DNA from: Prochlorococcus sp. AG-402-K16
GTDB taxonomy: Bacteria; Cyanobacteriota; Cyanobacteriia; PCC-6307; Cyanobiaceae
NCBI GenBank assembly: GCA_003216795.1
Contig: QCIH01000004.1
Coordinates: 1-64,000, forward strand
DNA: 64,000 nucleotides
Reading direction: 5' to 3'
Shown: one piece after another, positions 19,708-29,521 of the stretch
Numbering within the stretch: position 1 is the stretch's first letter
Layout of the letters: every line of letters begins with the position of its first letter
Made by a program: the position numbers and the translations under genes
The notes under the pieces: generated by a model
What the model saw: the letters and a program-made list of their open reading frames with translations, nothing else
What the model was told of the DNA's origin: nothing
The model's database searches: none

Positions 19708-21180
19708 ATGCAATTTTCCACATTTCAAAAAAATCTAGATAACTGGCAAGGTGCTTCATTAATTTTTGGAGTTTTAGAGGAAGAAATTGCAAGCCAACTT
19801 GACAACATAAAATTTGTTATTGACCCAAAATTATTACTAAAAAAAGTTACTCAAAAAAAATTTAAAGGAGAAAAAGGAAAAACTTTAAGCTTTGAATTTT
19901 TAGATCAAAAATTAGAAACTTTATTCATAGTTGGTCTTGGCAAATCAAAAGACCTCAATAAAAGTGATATAGAAAACTCTATAGGAAATCTAGTTAGGAA
20001 AACTGTTGATAAAAATGAAAAAATGAGCATCTTGCTACCTTGGGAATTTATAAATTCTCAACTAGAAATAAATCAATTAGCAGAGTCAGTCAGATTATCT
20101 GCCTATAAGGACAATAGATTTAATAAGAAAAAAGATGAAAAGAAAGTTCTTAAAGAAATAGAGTTTTTGAATTTGAAAAAATTTGAGAATATTAGCTTTG
20201 AAGAGACAGCACAAATATGTGAAGGTGTAGAACTAGCAAGAAGACTTGTAGCCGCACCTCCCAATAGCCTTACTCCTAAGGAAATGTCTATACAAGCTTC
20301 TCAAATAGCTAAAGATCATGGTTTGGGAGTAAAAATTTTAGAGGCAAAAGATTGCGAAGATTTAGGGATGGGTGCATATTTAGCTGTAGCAAAAGGATCT
20401 GATCTAGATCCTAAATTTATACATCTTACTTTAAAGTCAGAGGGGCCTATAAAAGAAAAGATTGCGCTTGTTGGGAAAGGTTTAACCTTTGATTCTGGAG
20501 GATACAATCTGAAAGTTGGAGCCTCTCAAATTGAAATGATGAAATATGATATGGGCGGAAGCGCTGCAGTTTTAGGAGCAGCAAAAGCACTTGGGGCAAT
20601 AAAACCAAAGGGATTAGAAATTCATTTTATTGTGGCATCTTGCGAAAACATGATAAATGGATCTGCAGTACATCCTGGGGATGTAGTTAAAGCATCTAAT
20701 GGTAAGACAATTGAAATAAATAACACTGATGCAGAGGGTAGACTCACATTAGCTGATGCTTTAACTTACGCATCAAATTTAAAACCTGATTCAATAATAG
20801 ATCTCGCCACTTTAACAGGAGCTATTGTTGTTGCATTAGGTAATGATGTAGCTGGATTCTGGAGTAATAATGATGATCTAGCAAATGACCTAAAAGCTGC
20901 ATCAGTCCAGTCTGGAGAAGAATTATGGCAAATGCCTTTACAAAAATCTTATAAAGAAGGGTTAAAGTCTCATATAGCTGACATGAAAAATACAGGTCCT
21001 AGAGCAGGTGGGTCAATAACTGCTGCTTTGTTTTTAGAAGAATTCTTTGATAAAGAGATTAAATGGGCTCATATTGATATTGCTGGGACTTGTTGGACTG
21101 ATAAGAATAAGGGAATAAACCCATCAGGTGCAACCGGTTTTGGAGTTAAAACTCTTGTTCAATGGATTAAAAATAAATAA
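19708..21180 (+). CDS. pepA: Leucyl aminopeptidase (M17)
   Basis: Cytosolic hexameric metallopeptidase releasing N-terminal residues. The catalytic domain shows [15 protein letters not shown], with Lys and Asp metal ligands, and the signature [14 protein letters not shown] with its metal-binding Asp and Glu and catalytic Arg. A variable N-terminal domain covers about residues 1-170. Length (490) is normal. The end lies 12 bases from the convergent msrA stop. Confidence 0.96.
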   Translation: MQFSTFQKNLDNWQGASLIFGVLEEEIASQLDNIKFVIDPKLLLKKVTQKKFKGEKGKTLSFEFLDQKLETLFIVGLGKSKDLNKSDIENSIGNLVRKTVDKNEKMSILLPWEFINSQLEINQLAESVRLSAYKDNRFNKKKDEKKVLKEIEFLNLKKFENISFEETAQICEGVELARRLVAAPPNSLTPKEMSIQASQIAKDHGLGVKILEAKDCEDLGMGAYLAVAKGSDLDPKFIHLTLKSEGPIKEKIALVGKGLTFDSGGYNLKVGASQIEMMKYDMGGSAAVLGAAKALGAIKPKGLEIHFIVASCENMINGSAVHPGDVVKASNGKTIEINNTDAEGRLTLADALTYASNLKPDSIIDLATLTGAIVVALGNDVAGFWSNNDDLANDLKAASVQSGEELWQMPLQKSYKEGLKSHIADMKNTGPRAGGSITAALFLEEFFDKEIKWAHIDIAGTCWTDKNKGINPSGATGFGVKTLVQWIKNK

Positions 21181-21192
21181 CTATATTTAAAA

Positions 21193-21795
21193 TCATTCTG
21201 TCCAGAGATTTATTGATCTAGCATTATCCCCCCATAATTTATCCAATCTCTGATCTCTCCCACATGAGAATCTATAGAACTTATATTTTAATTCATTTCT
21301 CTCAGCAAAATCCTGATGATATTCTTCAGCCAACCAAAATCTACCTTTTGATTTCAGTTCTACAGATATTTTTTCTAATGGCACTCGCAATTCATTAGAG
21401 GCCGAAAGAATTGCATTTTTTGCATCACTTTCCTCCGTTTCATCTTTGAAAAAGATCACTGGCCTATAAGAATCTCCACGATCACAAAATTGACCCTTGC
21501 CGTCTAGAGGATCAATATTTCTAAAATAGAGCCTAAGAATCTCGGGTAAAGTTACCGATTGGGAATCATAGTCCACCAAAACCACTTCCTGATGTCCTTC
21601 ATGATTTTCGTAGTTAGGATTTAGTAAATCTCCACCTGAATAGCCACTTTGTACAAAATTTATCCCCCGTAATGACTCTAAATCATGTTCTAAACACCAA
21701 AAACAACCTCCTGCAAGAATCAATTCCTCTGCAAAAGCGTTTACAGGGTTGATAAACATTGAAAGAGCAATTATTAAAGGTAAAAAATATTTCAT
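21193..21795 (-). CDS. msrA: Peptide methionine sulfoxide reductase MsrA, exported
   Basis: Repairs the S-epimer of methionine sulfoxide in proteins. The active-site motif GGCFWCLE is present, followed by GYSGGDLLNPNYENH. The first 22 residues form a signal peptide (YFLPLIIALSMFINPVNAFA), so this copy should act in the periplasm or thylakoid lumen. It lies 16 bases after lpxB on the same strand, at the end of the envelope operon, which supports an extracytoplasmic role. Confidence 0.93.
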   Translation of the reverse strand: MKYFLPLIIALSMFINPVNAFAEELILAGGCFWCLEHDLESLRGINFVQSGYSGGDLLNPNYENHEGHQEVVLVDYDSQSVTLPEILRLYFRNIDPLDGKGQFCDRGDSYRPVIFFKDETEESDAKNAILSASNELRVPLEKISVELKSKGRFWLAEEYHQDFAERNELKYKFYRFSCGRDQRLDKLWGDNARSINLWTE

Positions 21796-21811
21796 TTTTT
21801 TATTATAAAGT

Positions 21812-22990
21812 TCAAATAATAGAATTAATAATCTCTTTAGCAGCTCTCTGGACTACGCCATCTTCACCTAATTCTTTTTTTAAAAAAGCATAACCTTTTT
21901 TTATTTTTATTTTTTCTGATTTCCCCTCAAGAATCTTACAAGATTTATAGAAGATTTTCTTTTCATTAAACTCTTTCTGTACAAACTCAGGGATTATTAA
22001 TTTATTAACTAACAAATTTACAGGGGAAATAAATCTTACTTTGAAATTGAGAAGTTTTTTAGCAATAAAAGCAGTTACCCTACTTACTCTGTAACCAACT
22101 ATCTGTGGAATTCCATATAAAGCTAATTCCATATTAACTGTCCCCGACTTACAAAGAGCAATTTTAGTGAGGGAATAAATATAGGGCTTTAAATTTGAAC
22201 TATCTTTTTGAGAAATCACAAGTCCTTTGACTTGATATTTTCTAAAGGCTTTTTTGAATATTTCATCAAAAGCATCCCGACAGGAGGGAATATAGACCAC
22301 CAAACTTGGATATTTTTGTTGTAGTTTTTTAGCCGATTTCATAAAAGTAGGTAATATATATCGCAATTCTTGAGGTCTTGATGCGGGCATTAAAAGTATG
22401 ATGCTTTGATCTGGGCGAAGGTTTAAAATAGATCTGGCATCTTTCTTTAGAGGAAGTTTTTTTGTTAAATCAATCATGGGATGTCCAACCCAAAAAACAT
22501 TTCCGCCCCTCTTTTTATAAAATGCTGCTTCTTTCTTGAAAATTGCAAAAATCTTATCAGAAAACTTTATTAGATTTGTTGTAGTATTATTGCCAACCCT
22601 CCAAGCCCACTCTTGAGGCGCAATATAGTAAAAAATTGGGATTTTAGTCTTCGATCTTTTCAATTTAGTACCAATTTTTATATTAGGTCCCATATAGTCG
22701 ATCAAAATTAAGCAATCAGGAGGATATTTTTTTAGTAATTTGTAGAACCTTTTTTGAATTCTTATTGTTGGAATAATAAGAGGTAAAGCCTCCCAAATTC
22801 CTATTGCACTAATTGATGTAGTATCTTGAAGAATTTTTACACCTTCTTTCTTCATCCTTTCCCCGCCTAATCCGCAAATTTCTAAATCTATAGATTTTTT
22901 TTTAGCTTCATCTAATAATGCTTTTGATAACAAACTTCCATGCAAATCTCCAGAGACTTCTCCAGTACTTATAAATATCTTTTTATTCAT
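21812..22990 (-). CDS. lpxB: Lipid-A-disaccharide synthase
   Basis: GT19 glycosyltransferase that joins UDP-diacylglucosamine and lipid X into the lipid A disaccharide at the inner membrane. The start FISTGEVSGDLHGSLL, the FYYIAPQEWAWR region, and the C-terminal nucleotide-binding ALCKSGTVNMELALYGIPQ are all typical. It has 392 residues. The ATG overlaps the lpxA stop by 4 bases, indicating coupled translation. Confidence 0.95.
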   Translation of the reverse strand: MNKKIFISTGEVSGDLHGSLLSKALLDEAKKKSIDLEICGLGGERMKKEGVKILQDTTSISAIGIWEALPLIIPTIRIQKRFYKLLKKYPPDCLILIDYMGPNIKIGTKLKRSKTKIPIFYYIAPQEWAWRVGNNTTTNLIKFSDKIFAIFKKEAAFYKKRGGNVFWVGHPMIDLTKKLPLKKDARSILNLRPDQSIILLMPASRPQELRYILPTFMKSAKKLQQKYPSLVVYIPSCRDAFDEIFKKAFRKYQVKGLVISQKDSSNLKPYIYSLTKIALCKSGTVNMELALYGIPQIVGYRVSRVTAFIAKKLLNFKVRFISPVNLLVNKLIIPEFVQKEFNEKKIFYKSCKILEGKSEKIKIKKGYAFLKKELGEDGVVQRAAKEIINSII

Positions 22991-23829
22991 ATACTCACGA
23001 CAGGCATTGGTCCTCGTCTTTCTTTAGATATTGACTCTTTTAAAAAACTACATAATCTTGAAGATGAAATATCTAATTCTCCTTTTATTACCTTTTCTAA
23101 TGAATTTGAAATAACATCATTAGATTTAAAAAGTTGATTCCAAGTACTTTGAAGTAATTTTAAGTCAAAATCTTTGTTTTCCATTAAACCACTTCTCTTA
23201 ATTCCAATCCTATTTAAACCTCTCAATCTACCTGGATGTCCTTCAGCCAAACAAAAAGGAGGTACATCTCTATCTACTCTAGTCATCCCTCCAATCATTG
23301 CTAAATGTCCAATATGGACAAATTGATGAATACCTAAACAACCGCCAATAATAGCTTTATCTTCGATCTTCACATGGCCCGCAACTTGAACACTATTTGA
23401 TAAAACTATCCTGTTACCGATTTCACAATTATGCCCGATATGAGTATAAGCCATCAACAAATTATTATTGCCAATAATAGTTTTTTCTCCTTCATCAGTT
23501 GCTTTATTAATAGTTACACATTCTCTGAAAGTATTATTATCTCCAATAATTACTTCAGTAGGGGCCCCTTTATATTTGAGGTCCTGGGGATCAAGACCTA
23601 TAAAGACACTTGGGAAAACTTTATTTTTTATACCAATTTTGGTTCTTCCTGAAATAACAACATTAGGTCCTATTTCGGTTCCTTTCCCGATAGTCACATC
23701 AGGACCGACAATAGCTCCTTGAGAGACAATAACCCCATCATGTAATTCAGCACTTGGATCAACATAGGCATTTGGGTGGACTTTTACTCCACTAAAGCTT
23801 GCATTTAATTCAGCATTTTTATAATCCAT
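22987..23829 (-). CDS. lpxA: UDP-N-acetylglucosamine acyltransferase
   Basis: Transfers a hydroxyacyl chain from ACP to UDP-GlcNAc, the first lipid A step. Left-handed beta-helix hexapeptide repeats fill most of the protein (VHPNAYVDPSAELHDGVIV and onward), including the catalytic-histidine segment TINKATDEGE followed by AYTHIGHNC. A helical C-terminus ends it. The ATG at 23829 lies 4 bases after the fabZ stop; an in-frame TTG at 23841 would overlap fabZ. Length about 280. Confidence 0.94.
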   Translation of the reverse strand: MDYKNAELNASFSGVKVHPNAYVDPSAELHDGVIVSQGAIVGPDVTIGKGTEIGPNVVISGRTKIGIKNKVFPSVFIGLDPQDLKYKGAPTEVIIGDNNTFRECVTINKATDEGEKTIIGNNNLLMAYTHIGHNCEIGNRIVLSNSVQVAGHVKIEDKAIIGGCLGIHQFVHIGHLAMIGGMTRVDRDVPPFCLAEGHPGRLRGLNRIGIKRSGLMENKDFDLKLLQSTWNQLFKSNDVISNSLEKVIKGELDISSSRLCSFLKESISKERRGPMPVVSI

Positions 23830-23833
23830 ATCC

Positions 23834-24292
23834 CTAATCAACTAATGAAAACATTAACTCTCCAGCACAAACCAACTTCCCATCAACATGCGCCTCACCT
23901 TTAACCTTCCCAAATCTTTGTCTTTTTATAGACAATAACTCACAAGAAATTATCAATTGATCTCCAGGCACAACTGGTTTTCTGAATTTAACATTATTGA
24001 TTCCAGCAAAGACGAAAAGTCCTTTAGGGAGATCAGGCATTTGCGTTACAATTATTCCACCAACTTGAGCCATTGATTCAACAATGAGAACACCAGGCAT
24101 CAAGGGTCTCTCAGGAAAGTGTCCCTGAAATTGAGGCTCATTTATGGTTACATTTTTTACTGCAACAGCTCTTTCCCCAGGAATATGCTCTATAACTTTG
24201 TCCACAAGAGCAAAAGGATATCTGTGAGGTAACAAACCAAGTATGTGCTCAGAGGAAAGTTGATTATTTTCACTGGATAATTTCTTTTCCAA
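23834..24292 (-). CDS. fabZ: (3R)-hydroxyacyl-ACP dehydratase
   Basis: Hot-dog-fold dehydratase of type II fatty acid synthesis. [11 protein letters not shown] and the active-site stretch [16 protein letters not shown], with the catalytic histidine and downstream glutamate, are intact. It has 152 residues. Its place between lpxC and lpxA is the classic arrangement, where FabZ and LpxA compete for hydroxyacyl-ACP, balancing phospholipid and lipid A supply. Confidence 0.96.
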   Translation of the reverse strand: MEKKLSSENNQLSSEHILGLLPHRYPFALVDKVIEHIPGERAVAVKNVTINEPQFQGHFPERPLMPGVLIVESMAQVGGIIVTQMPDLPKGLFVFAGINNVKFRKPVVPGDQLIISCELLSIKRQRFGKVKGEAHVDGKLVCAGELMFSLVD

Positions 24293-24309
24293 AACAATTC
24301 AAGATAAAG

Positions 24310-25146
24310 TTAATTTTTTAGCGATGAGGCCAATAAAGCATTTAAAGAATGTGATCCTTTATAAACTAAAATTTGAGCCTTAGGTAACCCTACCAAAGCC
24401 AAGTCCCCAATTAGGTCTAAAATTTTATGTCTTATTGGTTCATTATCAAATCTTAATGGTGGATTTACCCATTTATCTCCGTCACAAACAAGGGCATTTT
24501 CCAAACTGCCGCCTTTTATTAATCCAAGTTCACTTAACTCTTGAAATTGATCTTTAAAACCAAATGTTCTAGCAGGAGCAATCATTTCAACAAAACTTTT
24601 TGGATTTAAATCAATCACAAAAGTTTGATTTCCAATTGCTTTATAGTCAAAACTTATAGTGGATATAATTATAGTTTTTTCAGAAGGGGTTGCTGCTATA
24701 ACTGAGCCTTCTTTATTTAAAATTATTGATTTATTAATCTCTCGAAAAAAATTATCTGGTCTAGGTGCCTTTTTTATCCCTGCTTCTTCAAAATCTCTAA
24801 CCCACTGGATTGCCGATCCATCTAAAAGAGGAATCTCTTTCCCTTCAACCTCAATATGTATATAACTCAACCCACACCCTGCCAATGAAGATAATAAATG
24901 TTCTATAGTATATAAATTTCTTCCCCCCAATTTAACAGCCGTACAAAGCATCGTACTTCCAATTAAATCCTGAGTTAACTTAAAAATCTCATTAGGTTTA
25001 TCCCTAAAAGATACATAATATCCTTCTTTCTCATAGGAAGAAATTGTAACTCTTGTTTTTTCTCCACTATGTAGGCCTATACCCTCTCTGGAGATGACAC
25101 CAGCCAAGGTATAACAAGAATCATAATTAGCAGGCCAAGAAAACAC
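24310..25146 (-). CDS. lpxC: UDP-3-O-acyl-N-acetylglucosamine deacetylase
   Basis: Zinc amidase that commits the lipid A precursor. Zinc ligands appear in TIEHLLSSLAG and in RHKILDLIGDLALVG, and GIGLHSGEKTRVTI marks the N-terminus. Length 278 is slightly short because the C-terminus ends soon after HSLNALLASSL. The GTG start directly follows the Omp85 stop codon, so translation is likely coupled. Cytosolic, at the membrane face. Confidence 0.95.
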   Translation of the reverse strand: MFSWPANYDSCYTLAGVISREGIGLHSGEKTRVTISSYEKEGYYVSFRDKPNEIFKLTQDLIGSTMLCTAVKLGGRNLYTIEHLLSSLAGCGLSYIHIEVEGKEIPLLDGSAIQWVRDFEEAGIKKAPRPDNFFREINKSIILNKEGSVIAATPSEKTIIISTISFDYKAIGNQTFVIDLNPKSFVEMIAPARTFGFKDQFQELSELGLIKGGSLENALVCDGDKWVNPPLRFDNEPIRHKILDLIGDLALVGLPKAQILVYKGSHSLNALLASSLKN

Positions 25147-27276
25147 TTAAAACTTCCATCCAACTCCAAGTGTATATCTCCAATCTCCGCTTAGGTCCTT
25201 GCTAGCAACATCTAATCTTAATGGACCTATTGGTGTTTTAACCCCAACTCCTCCTCCAAGAGAAAAACCAGAACCTGATTTTTGCAATAATTTACCGGGT
25301 TTTCCAGGAACTGCCTTTTGAGAGCCTAGATCACTTCCTCCATCGACGAATAAAGCTCCTGATATCATTCTCCAAACAGGGAATCTATATTCTGCTGTGC
25401 CCTCAACAAAACTTCTACTTACTGCTAAATCACAAGATCCCCAACCTCTAACAGATGATGTTCCTCCCATACAAAATGCTTCATAAGGAGGCAATTCCCC
25501 CAGAATAGTTCCCGCCTTAAATTGAAATCCAATAGCTTGAGGGCAGTTTTCAGTATTAGCATTACTAGACTTACATGCTTTCGTTAAATTTATTATTTTT
25601 GTTGGTATAAAAAATGAATATGTAGCTCTCATTCTATTAAAAGTTGGAGAATTTTCCCCCATTGAAACAAATTGTTCGGTACCAAAGCTAAATTTATTTC
25701 CTGATGTTGGATTGATGGAATTGTTCAAATTATTTCTAGAAGTACTTGCGATAACGCTCACTAATGTATTTTCTTCAGGGCATGAACCATCATTTGGAGT
25801 AAATCCGATACAAATAATATCGCTTATGTTGTTTCTGGTTGTAGTTGGCGTTCTATCACCATAAGGTTTTTTGTTTCCATCACCATCAATCATCTTTACT
25901 TTCTTAAAATTCATTCCTGCAAGGACTCTCCATTTAGCGACCTTAAAAGGATCTCCACCATTTAATGGTCTTGAGAAAGAAAATCCACCTCCTGTTTTTT
26001 CTAAAACTATTGATGAAAAAGTATCAGAACTAGATGGTGTTTGATCATCTACTGCATATAATTTCCCATTATTTTCACTTTTAAATTCTTGTGGATAATC
26101 TCTGCTTAAAAAAATATTTGTTCTAAAAGATGTTTTGTGTTTATCTCCTTTAATCCATGGATCAGATAAAGAAAAATTATAGGTAGTTGAATATTCTCCA
26201 AAATTTAGATTTAAATTTGTAGACCATGCTCTTCCTAGTGCATTTGTTTCCTGCAAACCAATTGATGCAAAGATACCTGAACCATTGCTATAACCAATTC
26301 CACCTGTTAACGATCCTGTTCTTTGCTCACTCAAGTCTAAAAAAATTATGACTTTGCCAGGATTTAAGTTATCAGGGCCAAGTGAAACCTTTACATCATC
26401 AAATAATGATGTGGCATAGAGTCTACCGATATCAGCTTCTAAAATTTTTCTGTTAAAAATGGTTCCAGGTTGTGTTTTTAATTCTCTCTTTATAACCCAG
26501 TCTTTTGTTTTTCCTTTTCTAGGTTTTCCATCAATAATAAATTCACCTTCAGAATTTGGGAATCTTATTTTTACGTCAGATATAATGCCCTCAGAAACTT
26601 TTAAAATTACTACTCCGTTCTCTGAGATTCTATCTGGGCCAATAATTCTAGCTAAAGAATAACCCCCTTTTTCATAACGTTCTTTTATAAGTTCTATTTT
26701 ATTTTGAAATTCCTTTAGGTTAAGAGTTGTCCCATAGTAATTTTTAAAAATATAATCTACGTATTCATTGGAGACTATAGAATTTATTGGTTTAAGTTCA
26801 ACTTTCTTCAAGATTGGATTAGGAACTACATTTACTATTAGCCTCACCCCTAGTGGCCCATCTTGAGACTTTATTTTAACTCCTGAAAACCAACCACTAG
26901 CATATATTGCATTAAGATCTTGATTTAAAATTCGATTATCAACAACACTTCCAGGCTTTATACTCATAGAATCATATGCGGCCAATTCAAGTTTTCTACC
27001 CTCAGGATGATTTTCCCAACCTTCGATAATTATTTCTGAGATAAGAACACTTTCTTCACTATTATTATCTGCAAGAAGAATTTTTTTCTCTTTTTTAAGA
27101 TTAATCTCTTGAAATAAAACATTATTAGTATTTGATATTTCTAAGGTTTTTATTGATTGATCAACTTCATTTGGCAAATACTTAGCAGCCAGTTCTGAAT
27201 TATTTGATATCAAAAGCAAGGGTGAGCAGGCAACATTTATGAAAACCTTTCCAAATTTAAAAAAATGTTTTTGCAT
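25147..27276 (-). CDS. Omp85/BamA-type outer membrane assembly protein
   Basis: Outer membrane beta-barrel that inserts other barrels; related to chloroplast Toc75. An N-terminal segment with a possible export signal is followed by three POTRA-like repeats (about residues 75-310, for example SGWFSGVKI and TSLFDDVKVSLG) and a C-terminal 16-strand barrel with the lid-loop motif SVRGWGSCD. The C-terminus ends in an aromatic signature (YTLGVGWKF). It has 709 residues. It heads the lpxC-fabZ-lpxA-lpxB operon, linking barrel assembly with lipid A synthesis. Confidence 0.94.
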   Translation of the reverse strand: MQKHFFKFGKVFINVACSPLLLISNNSELAAKYLPNEVDQSIKTLEISNTNNVLFQEINLKKEKKILLADNNSEESVLISEIIIEGWENHPEGRKLELAAYDSMSIKPGSVVDNRILNQDLNAIYASGWFSGVKIKSQDGPLGVRLIVNVVPNPILKKVELKPINSIVSNEYVDYIFKNYYGTTLNLKEFQNKIELIKERYEKGGYSLARIIGPDRISENGVVILKVSEGIISDVKIRFPNSEGEFIIDGKPRKGKTKDWVIKRELKTQPGTIFNRKILEADIGRLYATSLFDDVKVSLGPDNLNPGKVIIFLDLSEQRTGSLTGGIGYSNGSGIFASIGLQETNALGRAWSTNLNLNFGEYSTTYNFSLSDPWIKGDKHKTSFRTNIFLSRDYPQEFKSENNGKLYAVDDQTPSSSDTFSSIVLEKTGGGFSFSRPLNGGDPFKVAKWRVLAGMNFKKVKMIDGDGNKKPYGDRTPTTTRNNISDIICIGFTPNDGSCPEENTLVSVIASTSRNNLNNSINPTSGNKFSFGTEQFVSMGENSPTFNRMRATYSFFIPTKIINLTKACKSSNANTENCPQAIGFQFKAGTILGELPPYEAFCMGGTSSVRGWGSCDLAVSRSFVEGTAEYRFPVWRMISGALFVDGGSDLGSQKAVPGKPGKLLQKSGSGFSLGGGVGVKTPIGPLRLDVASKDLSGDWRYTLGVGWKF

Positions 27277-27312
27277 GGTACTTGTGGTTAAGATAAAGAA
27301 GTCATTTTTTGT

Positions 27313-28050
27313 TCAATTAGGTTTAAGAAAATCGTTTATTCTTCGGTGGATTTCACTATAAGCTTCAATTAGACCACCTAAATCATTTCTAAATCTATCT
27401 TTGTCAAGACTTACAACTATATCATTTTTTTGATTTAGATCCCACAATCTACAATTATCAGGACTTATTTCATCCCCGAGAATAATTTTATTAGTAAAAT
27501 CATAACCAAATTCCAATTTAAAATCTACAAGTTGAAGTTGAATATTTTTAAAAAAACTTTTCAAAATTACATTAATTTTTAAGGTTAAATTAATTATTAA
27601 CTCTAAATCATGAGAGCTTAATATGTTCATTAATTCAATTCTGTCTTTTGTAATAAGAGGATCATTAAGTTCATCATTTTTCAGATAGATATCAATTAAT
27701 GGTTTTGATAACAAAGTGCCAGGCTTAATAGTGGTTTGTTTGCACAAAGAACCATAAGCAGTATTTCTTAGAACAATTTCTAATGGAATTACTTTTATTT
27801 TTTTTGCAATCATTGTATTTTCATTTTCAAGTTCAATAAAATGAGTTGGAATATTTTTCTTGATGAGAATCTCAAAAATTCTTGCACTTATTAAGCAATT
27901 AAGTTTGCCTTTACCTTCGAATTTTTCTTTTTTCAACGCATTAAAAGCTGTAGCTTCATCTTTAAATTCAATTTTTACTTTATTTGCATCATCATGGGTA
28001 AAAACTTTTTTTGCTTTACCTTCATAAATCAACTCATATTTATTATTCAT
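27313..28050 (-). CDS. purC: SAICAR synthetase
   Basis: Phosphoribosylaminoimidazole-succinocarboxamide synthase of purine synthesis. The start ELIYEGKAKKVF, the signature LVDFKLEFGYD and LGDEISPDNCRLWD are family hallmarks. It has 245 residues. It is divergent from purD across a 135-base gap, so the two purine genes may share control in that gap. Omp85 follows 36 bases later on the same strand, so read-through into the envelope operon is possible. Confidence 0.96.
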   Translation of the reverse strand: MNNKYELIYEGKAKKVFTHDDANKVKIEFKDEATAFNALKKEKFEGKGKLNCLISARIFEILIKKNIPTHFIELENENTMIAKKIKVIPLEIVLRNTAYGSLCKQTTIKPGTLLSKPLIDIYLKNDELNDPLITKDRIELMNILSSHDLELIINLTLKINVILKSFFKNIQLQLVDFKLEFGYDFTNKIILGDEISPDNCRLWDLNQKNDIVVSLDKDRFRNDLGGLIEAYSEIHRRINDFLKPN

Positions 28051-28185
28051 TAATTTAAAACCTCATTATTATTACTAAGATACTTTTTATAATTAACATA
28101 ATTATTAGAGATCAACTTCAAATGATTTTATTATCATTTTAACTGATTATTAATCGAAACCTCATAACCTTTAAAAAACAAATAT

Positions 28186-29517
28186 ATGGGAATGAATTCA
28201 CCTAGTTCTAAGAACTTTACTAAATTAGAAAATATTTTAATAATTGGAAATGGCGGGAGAGAAAACTCTTTGGCTTGGGCTATTCAAAAAAATGAATTAG
28301 TGAAAAAAGTCTATTTAATACCTGGTAACGCTGGTTCAGAAAGAATAAATAAATGTGAAAGAATAAAAATTGACATAAATAATAAAAATGAATTAGTTGA
28401 AAAGCTTAATTTTTTTAAAATAGATTTAGTAGTGATTGGACCAGAAATACCTCTGGCAGATGGATTAGCTGATTTTATTCGACAAAAAGATTTTAAAGTG
28501 TTTGGTCCTAACAAAGATGGAGCAAAACTAGAATTTAGCAAATCTTGGGCAAAGGAATTTATGCAAGATGCAAATATTCCAACTGCAAACTTTTGGAAAG
28601 TTAATTCTCTTGAAGAAGCCAAAAAAATTATTAATTCATCCACAATTCCACTTGTAGTAAAAGCTGATGGTCTAGCTTCAGGTAAAGGTGTTTTTATTCC
28701 TAATTCAAAAGATGAATGCTTAAGAGCAGCAGAGACAATTTTTAATGGGAGATTCGGCAACTCTGGGAATGTAGTTGTTCTAGAAGAAAAAATTCAAGGG
28801 CCAGAAGTTTCAGTTTTTGCTTTATGCGATGGAAAGAGATATAAATTACTTCCAACGGCCCAAGATCACAAACGACTTAATGAAAAAGATAAAGGTCCAA
28901 ATACAGGAGGCATGGGGGCTTATTCTCCTGCCCCATTATTAACAGACGATTACCTTGATAGAATCATTAATGAGATAATTGAACCTACAATAAATGAGCT
29001 AAATAAAAGAAATATTGACTATAGAGGCGTTATTTATTTTGGGTTAATGATCACAAAATCTGGGCCGAAGGTTATAGAATATAATTGCAGATTTGGTGAT
29101 CCAGAATGCCAAACAATAATGCCATTAATGGATCAAAATTTTGTATTTCTATTAGAAAAATGCTCAATGGGAAGTTTAACTGGTGATGAAAAAATTAATA
29201 CTTCCGATAAAGTTAGTGGTTGTGTAATAGCAACATCCAAAGGTTACCCTAACGAATATAAAACTGGCTATGAAATAAAAATAGGTAAGATTGATTCTAC
29301 TGATTGTCAAATTTTTGACTCAGGTACTTCTTTTAACAAAAGTGGGAAATTATCTACTGCTGGAGGAAGAGTCTTAAGTATTGTCTGTCAAGATAAAGAC
29401 TTCAATGCGGTTTTTGAAAAAGCATACAAAAATTTAAAAGAAATTCATTTTGAGGGTATTTACTTTAGAAATGACATTGGTCATCAAGTGAGAAAAAACT
29501 TTTCAAAGGAGAAATAA
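28186..29517 (+). CDS. purD: Phosphoribosylamine-glycine ligase (GARS)
   Basis: ATP-grasp ligase of purine synthesis joining phosphoribosylamine and glycine. ILIIGNGGRENSLAWAI opens the N-domain; PLVVKADGLASGKGV and the signature RFGDPECQ mark the ATP-grasp core. It has 443 residues. The next gene starts 4 bases after the stop, so purD and the histidine kinase are likely co-transcribed, an arrangement remembered in other cyanobacteria. Confidence 0.96.
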   Translation: MGMNSPSSKNFTKLENILIIGNGGRENSLAWAIQKNELVKKVYLIPGNAGSERINKCERIKIDINNKNELVEKLNFFKIDLVVIGPEIPLADGLADFIRQKDFKVFGPNKDGAKLEFSKSWAKEFMQDANIPTANFWKVNSLEEAKKIINSSTIPLVVKADGLASGKGVFIPNSKDECLRAAETIFNGRFGNSGNVVVLEEKIQGPEVSVFALCDGKRYKLLPTAQDHKRLNEKDKGPNTGGMGAYSPAPLLTDDYLDRIINEIIEPTINELNKRNIDYRGVIYFGLMITKSGPKVIEYNCRFGDPECQTIMPLMDQNFVFLLEKCSMGSLTGDEKINTSDKVSGCVIATSKGYPNEYKTGYEIKIGKIDSTDCQIFDSGTSFNKSGKLSTAGGRVLSIVCQDKDFNAVFEKAYKNLKEIHFEGIYFRNDIGHQVRKNFSKEK

Positions 29518-29521
29518 ACTA

